Program-made: the position numbers and the translations under genes
Assembly (NCBI RefSeq): GCF_014850975.1
Contig: NZ_JACXST010000001.1
Location: 1,426,001-1,490,000, forward strand
Length of the DNA: 64,000 bases
DNA from: Methylomonas fluvii
Lineage (GTDB): Bacteria > Pseudomonadota > Gammaproteobacteria > Methylococcales > Methylomonadaceae
Direction of reading: 5' to 3'
In this document: positions 24,933 to 34,548 of the stretch, piece after piece
Numbering within the stretch: position 1 is the stretch's first letter
How the letters are laid out: every line of letters starts with the position of its first letter
The notes under the pieces: generated by a model
Told to the model about the DNA's origin: nothing
Databases searched by the model: none
Seen by the model: the letters and a program-made list of their open reading frames with translations, nothing else

Positions 24933-25970
24933 ATGTCCTACTCACATCCACTCAACCTCAAATCCGGCCAAGTCGATCTTACCCACGGTGGTGGCGGCCG
25001 CGCTATGGCGCAGTTAATAGCCGAATTGTTCATCAAGCATTTCGATAACGATTTACTGCGCCGGCAGAACGATCAGGCCTTGTTCGACGTGCCGGCCGGG
25101 CGTCTGGCGATCAGCACCGACGGCCATGTGATTTCGCCGCTGTTTTTTCCGGGCGGCGACATCGGTTCGCTGGCGGTGCATGGCACGGTCAACGACGTGG
25201 CAATGTCCGGCGCCAAACCGCTTTACCTGAGCGCCGGCTTCATATTGGAAGAGGGCTTGCCGCTGGCCGACCTGGAACGCGTCGTCATCAGCATGGCCGC
25301 CGCCGCCAAGGTCGCCGGCACGCCGATTGTCACCGGCGACACCAAGGTGGTGGAGCGCGGCAAGGGCGACGGCGTGTTCATCACCACCACCGGCGTCGGC
25401 ATTGTGCCGGACGGGGTCAACATAAGCGGCGACCGTGCCGAAGCCGGTTGCTCGATTTTGCTCAGTGGCAGTATCGGCGACCACGGTGTGGCGATCATGG
25501 CCAGCCGCGAGAATCTGCAATTTGAAACCAGCATCGTTTCCGACTCAGCGGCGCTGCACGGTTTGGTGGCCGATATGGTGGCCGTGGCACCGGCGGCGAT
25601 ACGCTGTTTGCGCGATCCGACGCGGGGCGGTTTGGCGACGGTCTTGAACGAACTGGCCGGCCAATCCTGCGTCGGCATGGTCATCGACGAGGCGGCGATT
25701 CCGGTCAAAGCTCAGGTCAAGGCGGCCTGCGAAATCCTCGGCCTCGATCCGCTGTATGTCGCCAACGAAGGCAAACTGGTGTGCATCTGCGACGCTGCTG
25801 TCGCCGAGACCTTGTTGGCGGCGATGCACCAGCATCCCTTGGGTCGCGACGCGGCCATCATCGGCGAAGTCATTGCCGACCCGCATCATTTCGTGCAAAT
25901 GACCACCGCTTTTGGCGGCCGACGCATCGTCGATTGGCCGGTCGGCGAACAACTGCCGCGTATCTGCTGA
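24933..25970 (+). CDS. hypE: Hydrogenase expression/formation protein HypE
   Basis: A 345-residue PurM-like enzyme that dehydrates a thiocarbamoyl group on its own C-terminal cysteine to give cyanide for the active-site iron. The C terminus PRIC with the terminal Cys is intact. DLTHGGGGRAMAQL and DVPAGRLAISTDGHVISPLFF near the N terminus are typical. It overlaps hypF by one base. The IS ends 40 bp upstream, so its promoter may be altered. Confidence 0.96.
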   Translation: MSYSHPLNLKSGQVDLTHGGGGRAMAQLIAELFIKHFDNDLLRRQNDQALFDVPAGRLAISTDGHVISPLFFPGGDIGSLAVHGTVNDVAMSGAKPLYLSAGFILEEGLPLADLERVVISMAAAAKVAGTPIVTGDTKVVERGKGDGVFITTTGVGIVPDGVNISGDRAEAGCSILLSGSIGDHGVAIMASRENLQFETSIVSDSAALHGLVADMVAVAPAAIRCLRDPTRGGLATVLNELAGQSCVGMVIDEAAIPVKAQVKAACEILGLDPLYVANEGKLVCICDAAVAETLLAAMHQHPLGRDAAIIGEVIADPHHFVQMTTAFGGRRIVDWPVGEQLPRIC

Positions 25971-28402
25971 TGCCCGGCAAAGCCATCCGCGCGCGCGGCG
26001 TGGTGCAGGGCGTCGGGTTTAGGCCGGCGATTTGGCATCTGGCGCGCGAATTCGGTTTGGCGGGTTCAGTGTGGAACGACGCCGAGGGCGTGATGATTCA
26101 TGTTTATGGCGACGCGGCCGCTCTGGAAGGCTTCGCCGCCGTCATTCCCAAACAGCTGCCGGCGTTGGCGCGTTTAGATACCTTGGAAATCACTGATTTA
26201 ACCGGGGAGGCGGCGCACAGCGAATTTCGTATTGTCGCCAGTCAATCCGGCCGCGCCGAAACGGCAATCGCCGCCGATGCCGCAACCTGCCCGGCTTGTC
26301 TGGCCGAAATTGCCGATCCCAGCAACCGCCGCCATCGTTACCCGTTCACCAATTGCACGCACTGCGGCCCACGTTTGTCCATCGTCAAGCGAGTGCCTTA
26401 CGACCGTTGCCATACCAGCATGGCGGCATTTACGATGTGTTCGGAATGCCAGCGCGAATACGACGATCCGGCCGATAGACGCTTTCATGCCCAGGCCAAT
26501 TGTTGTCCGGTGTGTGGGCCTAGGTTGTGGTTGGAGGCGGCCATCGTTCCGACGCCCAGCCAGGGAATGCAGCCGGAGCCGCTAGGCGGTTCGGGACGCT
26601 GGAGCGTCCAAGACGCGGTTCCCACGCGGAGCGTGGGAACCATGAGCAGCATGAACGGTATCATCCACCAAACCGCAGACCTGATGCGTCAAGGCTACAT
26701 AGTCGCCATCAAAGGTTTGGGCGGTTTTCATCTGGCTTGCGATGCAAACAATACCAGGGCGGCGGACGAACTGCGTCGCCGCAAGCGCCGTTACAGCAAG
26801 CCGTTTGCGTTGATGGCGCGGGACGTCGACACGATACGACACTATGCGGCAATTAACGACCTCGAGCTGATCGCGCTGCAGTCGACAGCCGCGCCGATTG
26901 TGCTGCTGCAAGCGACCGGGGAACAATTGGCGCAAGGTATTGCGCCCGGCGACGATAAACTCGGTTTCATGCTGCCGTACACACCGCTGCACGCGTTATT
27001 GCTGGCCGAATTGGGCGCCCCCATCGTGCTGACCTCCGGCAATGTGTCAGATGAGCCGCAATGCATCAGTAACGACGAAGCTCGGGAAAAGCTGGTCGGC
27101 ATCGCTGATTTTTTGTTGCTGCACGACCGCGCTATCGTCAACCGTCTGGACGATTCGGTGGCGCGGTTGATGGCCGGCGAGATCCGCCTATTACGCCGGG
27201 CGCGCGGCTACGCGCCGGAAGCGCTGACATTGCCCAAGGGTTTCGAATCCGCTGCGCCGGTGCTGGCCATGGGTGCGGAATTGAAAAACAGCTTTTGTTT
27301 GCTGAAAAACGGCCAAGCGCTGGTCAGCCAACACATCGGCGATCTGGAAAATGCCGCTGTGCAACAAGATTATCGCCATACCATTGCGCTATATCGGCAA
27401 CTGCATGCTTTTACGCCTAGTTGCCTTGCCATCGACAGTCATGACGGTTATCTATCAAACCAGTACGGCCGGCAACTGGCCGCCGAAACCGGTTTGCAAG
27501 TCGTCAGCGTCCAACATCATCATGCCCATCTTGCGGCTTGTCTGGCCGAACATGGCGTTGATTTGGACGCACCGCCGGTATTGGCGGCGATCTTCGACGG
27601 CTTGGGTTTAGGCGAAAACGGTGAGTTATGGGGCGGCGAATTTTTGCTGGGCGATTACCGTGAATACACCCGGCTCGGGCATTTTCAGCCCATCGCCTTA
27701 CCGGGCGGCGCTCAGGCGATGCGCGAACCTTGGCGGAATACTTATGCGCAATTGCGGCATTATTTCGATTGGCAGATTTTACAGCGCGATTATGCGGACT
27801 TGGACATCATGCCGTTGTTGGCGGGTAAACCTTTGGCGACGCTAGACACGATGCTGACAAAAAATCTCAACTCGCCGCTTAGCAGTTCCTGCGGCCGTTG
27901 GTTCGATGCTTTCGCGGCCGCATTAGGCTTACATGCCGAACGGGTTGATTACGAAGGCCAGGCAGCGATTGCCTTGGAAGTTTTGGCGACGCCGCTATTT
28001 GTCGAAGAACAGGCTTACCTGGAATCCTGGAATATGGAGCGGAGTGGCGATTTTTTGGTATTGAGTTGGCGAGGCTTATGGCAAGCGGTATTGGACGATC
28101 TGACACGCGGCACCGACAAAGCCAGCATCGCCGCTCGTATCCATCACACCCTCGGCGCAGCAACGGTCGATGTGCTGAATCGATTGAGTAGTCAAACCGG
28201 CGCAGATAGCATTGTCTTGAGCGGTGGGGTATTTCAAAACCGCTTGTTGCTGGAAGCGGTCAGCGAGCAATTGCGCCAACACGGCAAAACCGTATTGTCG
28301 CCGCAACGCTATCCAATGAATGATGGTGGTCTGGCTTTGGGTCAGGCGATGGCGGCGGCGCGGTCAGTTTCACGGGGGGCTACGCTACTAGTTGACCAAT
28401 AA
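25970..28402 (+). CDS. hypF: Carbamoyltransferase HypF with palindromic insertion
   Basis: An 810-residue enzyme that makes the carbamoyl group for HypE. Domain order: acylphosphatase (RARGVVQGVGFRP, residues 4-16), two C4 zinc fingers (CPACLAEI/CTHCGPR and CSECQREY/CCPVCGPR), YrdC-like (IKGLGGFHLACDANN), and Kae1-like (VQHHHAHLAACLAEHG; VLSGGVFQN). Between the second zinc finger and the YrdC domain there are about 30 residues more than in E. coli HypF, encoded by two exact hairpins at 26594-26641. The start ATG is at 25970. It ends convergently, overlapping ptuB by 15 bases. Confidence 0.95.
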   Translation: MPGKAIRARGVVQGVGFRPAIWHLAREFGLAGSVWNDAEGVMIHVYGDAAALEGFAAVIPKQLPALARLDTLEITDLTGEAAHSEFRIVASQSGRAETAIAADAATCPACLAEIADPSNRRHRYPFTNCTHCGPRLSIVKRVPYDRCHTSMAAFTMCSECQREYDDPADRRFHAQANCCPVCGPRLWLEAAIVPTPSQGMQPEPLGGSGRWSVQDAVPTRSVGTMSSMNGIIHQTADLMRQGYIVAIKGLGGFHLACDANNTRAADELRRRKRRYSKPFALMARDVDTIRHYAAINDLELIALQSTAAPIVLLQATGEQLAQGIAPGDDKLGFMLPYTPLHALLLAELGAPIVLTSGNVSDEPQCISNDEAREKLVGIADFLLLHDRAIVNRLDDSVARLMAGEIRLLRRARGYAPEALTLPKGFESAAPVLAMGAELKNSFCLLKNGQALVSQHIGDLENAAVQQDYRHTIALYRQLHAFTPSCLAIDSHDGYLSNQYGRQLAAETGLQVVSVQHHHAHLAACLAEHGVDLDAPPVLAAIFDGLGLGENGELWGGEFLLGDYREYTRLGHFQPIALPGGAQAMREPWRNTYAQLRHYFDWQILQRDYADLDIMPLLAGKPLATLDTMLTKNLNSPLSSSCGRWFDAFAAALGLHAERVDYEGQAAIALEVLATPLFVEEQAYLESWNMERSGDFLVLSWRGLWQAVLDDLTRGTDKASIAARIHHTLGAATVDVLNRLSSQTGADSIVLSGGVFQNRLLLEAVSEQLRQHGKTVLSPQRYPMNDGGLALGQAMAAARSVSRGATLLVDQ
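26594..26641. repeat. Palindromic element inside hypF
   Basis: Two adjacent perfect hairpins: GGACGCTggAGCGTCC (26594-26609) and GGTTCCCACGCggAGCGTGGGAACC (26617-26641, here in two arms of 12 and 11). They are in frame and add residues of low complexity to HypF. Confidence 0.85.
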
Positions 28403-29020
28403 TTGCCTAATAATATTTATTAAAGCCGGGCTAAATGCCGGTAATTGTCCAGTGTAATTGGGTTGTTTTAAATCATCGGCCAAAATATTTAATAGCTCTT
28501 CATTGGGTGGTAACAAATCGTCAGGCGTAATGCCTGCACCAAAGATCAAACTATCCACCAACACCTTACGTTCTTCTCGAATAGCTAGTGTATCCAGCGC
28601 CAATACCTCAATAGCTTCCGACGCACGCTCAGTTTTACCTTCTACCTTGCCCGATAAAAGATAGCGAAGCTCGGTCTCGCATTCCGGCATTAATGGAGTT
28701 AACAGCAAGTCTTTTGATCCACGTGCTTGATTACAGCGTCTCGGAGTATTGCAAGAAGCGACGATATTGGCAAAATCTACCGTCAGATTGGGCGCCGCTC
28801 GTTGACTAACGAGGTGTTCGTTATTGCTGTTAGTCTTATCGATTTGTTTGCAGCAATATGCGCACAAACCAAACTGTTCTTTTATCGCTGCTTGGCGGAT
28901 AGCTCGTCGGGTAGATTTGCCTTGTTCAGAGTTATCTAATTCTTGGTACCGTCCATGCGGGTTGGCTTTTTTCCAAGTGGTTAGTTCGATTGGTTCCTGT
29001 CCTTTAGCGATTAGCCGCAC
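28388..29020 (-). CDS. ptuB: PtuB-like HNH endonuclease (Septu defence)
   Basis: A 210-residue HNH nuclease of the family found with PtuA in Septu anti-phage systems and as an effector in some retrons. The zinc/catalytic pattern is CAYCCKQID, then NEHLVSQ (His of HNH), then SCNTPRRCNQARGSKD. It starts GTG at 29020 behind GGAGG, overlapping the ptuA end by 17 bases. No reverse transcriptase gene lies nearby, so this is Septu rather than a retron. Confidence 0.85.
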   Translation of the reverse strand: MRLIAKGQEPIELTTWKKANPHGRYQELDNSEQGKSTRRAIRQAAIKEQFGLCAYCCKQIDKTNSNNEHLVSQRAAPNLTVDFANIVASCNTPRRCNQARGSKDLLLTPLMPECETELRYLLSGKVEGKTERASEAIEVLALDTLAIREERKVLVDSLIFGAGITPDDLLPPNEELLNILADDLKQPNYTGQLPAFSPALINIIRQLLVN

Positions 29021-30422
29021 GTTGCGCCTCCAGGCGTCTGATCAGCAGTTTCGCTTTATTTAATTCCAGGTTGTCGATAGAAATTTTTTGTTCGAGGTCG
29101 GCTAATAGTGTTTTTGCCTCTTCTAATTTTCCGTCTTGCAGGTTATCACGCAAGTCGTCGAAAGCCTCCTGAATATTGGCATTGCGGATGTCGGCATCCA
29201 TGTCCTGTAGCAACACCTGATTGACATCCATGCCGTACAGATTATCCAGTTTTTGCAATACCCCATTATCCAGTGAATAACACAGCAGATCAGGCGATTC
29301 GCTGATGACGATAGGCGAATGAGTGCTTAGTACGAATTGGCAGTTCGGAAAGGTCTTGTTCAGGTTGCCGATGATGGCGCGTTGCCAATTAGGATGAAGA
29401 TGTAGATCGATTTCGTCGATTAAAACAATGCCATAGCCTTCCAGTGGATTTTCCAAAGCCGGATTCATAATGGCCAAACGTCTGGCGATGTCTCCTACTA
29501 AAGCCATCATTGACTTTTCGCCTTGTGAAAGTTGAGTGACATCCAAGGTCTTACCGTGCTTTTCCACCAACATTTGTAAGCGAGGCTTACGCTGAATGCG
29601 CAACATCTCAAATTGTGGCATGAAGGAATTGATCGCCGAACGTACAGCATTTAATTGCCTGTCTTTAGTCGAGGCATTTACTTTATCTATAGTGTTGAAT
29701 TTGAAAGTCAACATCATATTTTGATACTCGTCCCCATACAAACTGGCCATATAATCATCGATATTACTGTACTGAGCGGGAACAGGTTGATTTCTGAACT
29801 TATCAAAAATATCGGAAATTTTTTGTATTTGCGCTTCGTTTTCATAATCTTCACGATCACGAAACCATTCAAAAAATCGGCGAAAATCTACTCCTTGCTG
29901 TAAGGCATTGTCGTAACCATCTAGCTGACCAAAACTATGTCGGGTTTTGATCTTCAAAGGAATATCCAGTACCACCCGTTCAACCGGATAATAAGCAATT
30001 AAGGGTAATGCGGCACTCGTCGGGGCTAATGCTAATTGTGCTTGGAAGCTAAGTGCTAAGCGACTAGCGTCATGGAGCAGGCTAGATGATATTTTCGAGC
30101 TACCTCGTGAGGTTTTTGCAACTCGCCAAAAATATAAGTCTTCCTGATATTGCAGCTGCAAACCAATGTCTGCATAGGGTTGCCCATTATGTATATCGCT
30201 GTCAGAAATTGGGCTGCCATTGCCGTTAGTTCGGTTAATCCGAGCCACCAGCCAACTCAAATTGATTTTCAGTGCATCCAAAATCGCGGTTTTGCCTGCA
30301 CCGTTGTTCCCAATCAAAACTACTGTCTTACTTGGTTGCCCATCTCTAGCTTCGTCCATAAATGGAATCGCTAGATCGGTAAATCCACGAAAGTTATTTA
30401 GGGTAAGCTGTTTAATATACAT
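29004..30422 (-). CDS. ptuA: PtuA-like AAA/ABC ATPase (Septu defence)
   Basis: A 472-residue OLD/RecF-like ATPase. Walker A GNNGAGKTAI near residue 40, ABC signature LSQGEKSMMAL near 300, Walker B IVLIDEIDLHLHP near 335 and H-loop STHSP near 370 are all intact. The C-terminal coiled-coil tail is where PtuB would dock. In Septu the ATPase senses nucleotide depletion or phage activity and controls the HNH nuclease. Confidence 0.88.
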   Translation of the reverse strand: MYIKQLTLNNFRGFTDLAIPFMDEARDGQPSKTVVLIGNNGAGKTAILDALKINLSWLVARINRTNGNGSPISDSDIHNGQPYADIGLQLQYQEDLYFWRVAKTSRGSSKISSSLLHDASRLALSFQAQLALAPTSAALPLIAYYPVERVVLDIPLKIKTRHSFGQLDGYDNALQQGVDFRRFFEWFRDREDYENEAQIQKISDIFDKFRNQPVPAQYSNIDDYMASLYGDEYQNMMLTFKFNTIDKVNASTKDRQLNAVRSAINSFMPQFEMLRIQRKPRLQMLVEKHGKTLDVTQLSQGEKSMMALVGDIARRLAIMNPALENPLEGYGIVLIDEIDLHLHPNWQRAIIGNLNKTFPNCQFVLSTHSPIVISESPDLLCYSLDNGVLQKLDNLYGMDVNQVLLQDMDADIRNANIQEAFDDLRDNLQDGKLEEAKTLLADLEQKISIDNLELNKAKLLIRRLEAQRAANR

Positions 30423-30525
30423 GAAATATTGGTATTAGATTTTTGGCTTTTCAAGATTTTATCATGCAGCGATAGGCTTGATTCTAGTTGCTTTCTTTTG
30501 AACAATGGCTACGAACGTTGCAGGC

Positions 30526-33500
30526 TCAAGCCTGCTTCTCAAACGCCACCTCAAACCGGCCATAACGCTGCAAAATCGCCGGTAACAATAATAAATTCAA
30601 CAGGGTCGAAGACACCAAGCCGCCGATGATGATGGCTGCCATCGGTCCCATGATTTCCCGGCCCGGATTATCGCTGCCTATCGCAATCGGCAGCATCGCC
30701 AGTGCGGTGACCAGCGCGGTCATCAGGATGGCCGGCAGGCGTTCCTGGGCACCGCGAATCAATGTCTCCGTCGACCAGATCTGGCCTTCCATCTCAATCA
30801 AATGCCGGTAGTGCGAGATCAGCATGATGCAATTGCGCACGGTGATGCCGAACAAGGTGATGAAGCCGACGAAGGAACCCACCGACAGCGTGGCGTCGGT
30901 GATCACGACCGCCGCGACGCCGCCCAATAGGGCAAAGGGCAGGTTTAGCAAGGTCAGCAGCATGTGCCGCAGGCTACCCAAGGCGATGAACACAAAAATC
31001 AGCACACCGGCGCCGGCCAGCAGAGCGTGGATGATCAGCGTCTCGCGGGCTTTGGCCTGTTCCAGCGCCGCGCCGATGAACTCCGGGTAGCTGCCGTCGC
31101 GCCAACTGATCTCGTTTTGCGCGCGCTGTTTCAATTCGATCATGAAGGCGTCCATATCTCGATCTTCCACCTTGCAAGTAACGGTCTGGATGCGCTGTGC
31201 GCCTTGATGCAGGATGTTATAGCGGCCTTCGCCGTGGCGGATGTCGGCGACCTCGCCCAGCAGCACTCGCTGACCTTCAGTGTTTTTCAACGGCAGCTGA
31301 GCCAGGTAATCCGGTTGGCTGCGCCATTGCGGGGCTAATGCTACCGCTACATTGAAAATCCGGTTGCCTTGCAGATGTTTACCGACGATGCGGCCCTCGT
31401 AAGCGGTTTGCAGGGCGGTCATCACTTGCGCCGGGCTGATGCCGCGAAATTTTAGTTGCTCCAAGTTCAACTCGACTTGCAGTAAGGCGGTGGCCGGTGG
31501 CGAGCGCAGTTGCACGTCCTCCGCGCCGGGAATCGTTTTTATTAACGAGGCGAGCTGTTGTGCCTTGTGGTCCAGTTCGGCTAGATCGTTGCCGTAGATA
31601 TTCACCACCACCGGCGCGGTGTAGCCGGAAATGGTTTCATCGACCCGTTCAGTTAAAAAGGTATTGGCTTCAAAATTGATGCCGGGGAATTGCTCCAAAA
31701 CCTCGCGTAAGCTGTCCAGTACCTGTTGTTGTTCTTGGCCGGATGAGGGTTTTAAGCGTACTTCATATTCGCTGTAATGGCTGCCGTAAGTGTCGGCGCC
31801 GCGTTCGGCGCGGCCGGCCCATTGCGATACCGATTCTACACCGTCGATAGCCATGATTTGCTCGGTGAGCAAACTGCCGACCCGGATCGATTCCTGCAAT
31901 GAGGTGCCCGGCACGCTGGCGGTGTGCACGATGAAATGGCCTTCACGCAGTTCCGGCAGAAATTTGTGATCCAGACGCAGAAACGCGGCGATGCCGACTA
32001 GGCAGGCAATTGCGCCTATCACCACCACGGTTTTGAAATGCCTGATAGCCCAGAGTAATTGCTTGGCGTACAGTGGTTTAAGCCGGCGCAACACGGGTGG
32101 ATCGCTGTCGTCCGGTAGTTTGTTGCGAAACATTAAATGGCATAGAGCCGGTGTCAGGGTTAACGCCACCAGCAAGGACATTAAAATTGCCAGGATATAC
32201 GACACGCCCAGCGGCGCGAACAAGCGGCCGCTGACGCCGTCCAGCGTCAGCAGCGGCACAAACACCAAGGCCACGATGAAGCTGGCATAAACCACCGAAC
32301 TGCGCACCTCTAGCGAAGCCTGATAAATCACCGTTTCAGCGCTATCCGGGAAAATTTTTAAGTGGTTTTCGCGCAGGCGCCTAAAGATGTTTTCGGTGTC
32401 GATGATGGCGTCGTCCACCACTTCGCCCAACGCAATCGCCAGCCCGCCCAACACCATGATATTCAGATTGACGCCAGATTCCAGCAACACCAGCGCTGCG
32501 GTCAGCAGTGACAATGGAATGGCGGTAGCAGCAATGAAGGCGCTACGCAGATTGAACAAGAACACATATAGCACTACCAGTACGAACAGACCGCCGATCA
32601 GTAAATGTCCGGACAAATTATGCGCCGAGGTTTCGATGTAATCGGCCGGCCGGAATAAATGCGAATAAAAATCCACGGCCTGTTGCTTGAAGATGGGTTG
32701 AAACTCTTCCAACACGGCTTCGACCTGCCGCGACACCGATAAGGTATTGGCGCCGTACTGGCCGATCACCATCATCACAATGCCGGGTTTACCCATGATT
32801 TGCGCTGCGCCGATGGGGGGCTCGGCACCATAACCGATCTGCGCGACATCGCCCAAAGTCACGTTCATGCCGTCCTGGCGTTTAACGACCAGTTGTTTGA
32901 ATTGCTCGGGATTGACCGGCTGGCCGCTGATTTGCAGTGTAAAACGCTGATTAGCGTTTTCGATGAAACCGGCTCCGTTCATTTCCGCCGCACCGGCTGC
33001 CGCGTTGACAATGTCGTCTATTGAGAGATTGAAACGCTGTAAAGCTGCCGGTTGTAACTGCACCTGTAGTTGCTGAATGTCGCCGCCGAATACATTCACA
33101 TCGGCTACGCCAGGTACCGCCAGTAGCCGTGGCACCAAGCTCCAATCCACCAAGCCGCGCAGTTCCATCAAGGCCTTGCTGTCCGAGCTGATGCCTATCG
33201 TCAATACTGTTGCGGACGAAGAAGACAAGGGCACGGCAATCGGCATTCCCACGCTAGGCGGCAGTTGCTGACTAAGGCCGTCCAGCCGTTCGCTGACCAA
33301 CTGCCGGTTGCGGTATACGTCGCTAGTTTCGTTGAAGGTGGCGGTAACGATGGAGAGTCCTTGAATCGATTGCGAGCGCAAGGTTTGCAATCCAATTAGG
33401 CCGCCAACGCTTTTTTCGATTTGCTGAGTCACCAGCACTTCCACTTGCTCGGCAGCCAGGCCGGGGGCTTCGGTCTGGATGATGACTTGTTTGGGCGAAA

Positions 33501-33624
33501 ATTCCGGAAAAATATCCAGACCGGCGTTAGCCAGACGGTAACCGCCGTAAACGAACAGCAGTAGTGCCAAGGCCACGACGATGCCGGAATAACGAATGGA
33601 AAAGCGGACCAAAAGTGCGAGCAT
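30526..33624 (-). CDS. RND efflux permease, CusA/CzcA-like
   Basis: A 1032-residue inner-membrane proton-driven exporter with twelve predicted helices and two large periplasmic loops. The helix-4 motif is GLAIALGEVVDDAIIDTEN, a heavy-metal-RND-like pattern with two adjacent Asp residues. The substrate is not certain; metal ions are the best guess. No membrane-fusion or outer-membrane partner gene flanks it, so it must borrow these from elsewhere or be a decayed operon remnant. Confidence 0.85.
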   Translation of the reverse strand: MLALLVRFSIRYSGIVVALALLLFVYGGYRLANAGLDIFPEFSPKQVIIQTEAPGLAAEQVEVLVTQQIEKSVGGLIGLQTLRSQSIQGLSIVTATFNETSDVYRNRQLVSERLDGLSQQLPPSVGMPIAVPLSSSSATVLTIGISSDSKALMELRGLVDWSLVPRLLAVPGVADVNVFGGDIQQLQVQLQPAALQRFNLSIDDIVNAAAGAAEMNGAGFIENANQRFTLQISGQPVNPEQFKQLVVKRQDGMNVTLGDVAQIGYGAEPPIGAAQIMGKPGIVMMVIGQYGANTLSVSRQVEAVLEEFQPIFKQQAVDFYSHLFRPADYIETSAHNLSGHLLIGGLFVLVVLYVFLFNLRSAFIAATAIPLSLLTAALVLLESGVNLNIMVLGGLAIALGEVVDDAIIDTENIFRRLRENHLKIFPDSAETVIYQASLEVRSSVVYASFIVALVFVPLLTLDGVSGRLFAPLGVSYILAILMSLLVALTLTPALCHLMFRNKLPDDSDPPVLRRLKPLYAKQLLWAIRHFKTVVVIGAIACLVGIAAFLRLDHKFLPELREGHFIVHTASVPGTSLQESIRVGSLLTEQIMAIDGVESVSQWAGRAERGADTYGSHYSEYEVRLKPSSGQEQQQVLDSLREVLEQFPGINFEANTFLTERVDETISGYTAPVVVNIYGNDLAELDHKAQQLASLIKTIPGAEDVQLRSPPATALLQVELNLEQLKFRGISPAQVMTALQTAYEGRIVGKHLQGNRIFNVAVALAPQWRSQPDYLAQLPLKNTEGQRVLLGEVADIRHGEGRYNILHQGAQRIQTVTCKVEDRDMDAFMIELKQRAQNEISWRDGSYPEFIGAALEQAKARETLIIHALLAGAGVLIFVFIALGSLRHMLLTLLNLPFALLGGVAAVVITDATLSVGSFVGFITLFGITVRNCIMLISHYRHLIEMEGQIWSTETLIRGAQERLPAILMTALVTALAMLPIAIGSDNPGREIMGPMAAIIIGGLVSSTLLNLLLLPAILQRYGRFEVAFEKQA

Positions 33625-33764
33625 GGGCGACGAAAGGGGTTAAATAGCGGGCTATTGTGCCTTGTCGGTCAGGATTGGTCCATGTTGATACGCTGCTTTC
33701 CTGGCTATGCGGATAGAAAGACGGCTAAGCTCTGCGGTGATTTTCGAGCGGAATGGCGCTTAAA

Positions 33765-33796
33765 AGATCGCCTCCGCACTAGTGGCGGAGGTGAGC
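33765..33796 (-). terminator. Probable terminator after the VPVPA protein gene
   Basis: CGCCTCCGC/GCGGAGG form a stem (about 33769-33793); on the minus strand it is followed by ATCTTTT. It lies 20 bp after the stop of the 224-residue exported protein. Confidence 0.6.
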
Positions 33797-33815
33797 GGTG
33801 TAGATTTTTTGAAAA

Positions 33816-34490
33816 TCAGGAAATCCGTTTTTTGCGGGACACGGCGATGAAGCCCAATAATGCCGAACCCATTAAGCCAAAGGCTGCCGGCACAGGAACT
33901 GGGGTTGTGGTGGTTAATAGTCTGAACTGTCCATCCCACTTTGCCGGGCCGGTGAAGTTCAAGCGAAAACTATGCAGGTTGGCAAATACCGCAGGATTGG
34001 TAAAGTCGCTGAAACTGACCAAGTAATTATTGTTGCTGGTAAACGTTTTGATACCGGAGCTTGAGCTGCCGTTGGCCACCATTTCCACGTTGACACCCAG
34101 ATCGATTGCCAGCACCTCCAGCAGGATGCCGTTGCCATGAGCGGTTAAATCGAGGGGGTCGAAATTCCACAGAATGGAAGCATCACCGGTCGAACGGCCC
34201 TCATTCGATATGATCAGCTGGTTGCCGCCGGAAACGATTTCCGTGATGTTGGCTGAGGCGGTTCCCGAGGCTTGAGCGAGAAAGGTCCTTGAGGCATTAC
34301 TCAGGTCCGTGCCGGTAAGAGTAGACACGGTATCGCTGGTAGAGCTTGCGCTACTGCCGTCGTCGAATACGGTTTGAGCATGGCTGAAATTATCAATCGT
34401 CAGTATGCCTGCTTGGCTTTGGCCGGATAGCACTAAGCCCAGGCTTAGAAGTAAAGGCGCGAAGTTTTTGTGAAAATGTTTAGCATTCAT
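33816..34490 (-). CDS. Exported VPxPA-CTERM-type protein
   Basis: A 224-residue exported protein with a signal peptide (ending QSQA) and a C-terminal sorting tail: PVPVPAAFGLMGSALLGFIAV followed by SRKKR. This is the PEP-CTERM layout (short motif, hydrophobic helix, basic end) recognised by exosortase. The body shares phrases with the next gene (IDNF, D-LSNASRTFL, FTNPAVFANLHSF, WDGQFRLLTT). The two are tandem paralogues. Surface or matrix role inferred. Confidence 0.8.
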   Translation of the reverse strand: MNAKHFHKNFAPLLLSLGLVLSGQSQAGILTIDNFSHAQTVFDDGSSASSTSDTVSTLTGTDLSNASRTFLAQASGTASANITEIVSGGNQLIISNEGRSTGDASILWNFDPLDLTAHGNGILLEVLAIDLGVNVEMVANGSSSSGIKTFTSNNNYLVSFSDFTNPAVFANLHSFRLNFTGPAKWDGQFRLLTTTTPVPVPAAFGLMGSALLGFIAVSRKKRIS

Positions 34491-34548
34491 ATGAGTTATC
34501 CGTGAGCAGAATTGAAGTTTGGAAATCAGAAGATTTTGACGGCAGGCG

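Noticed and set aside
28388-30422. Retron system
   Set aside because: The HNH and ATPase families also occur in retrons, but no reverse transcriptase frame or msr/msd-like RNA was found on either side.
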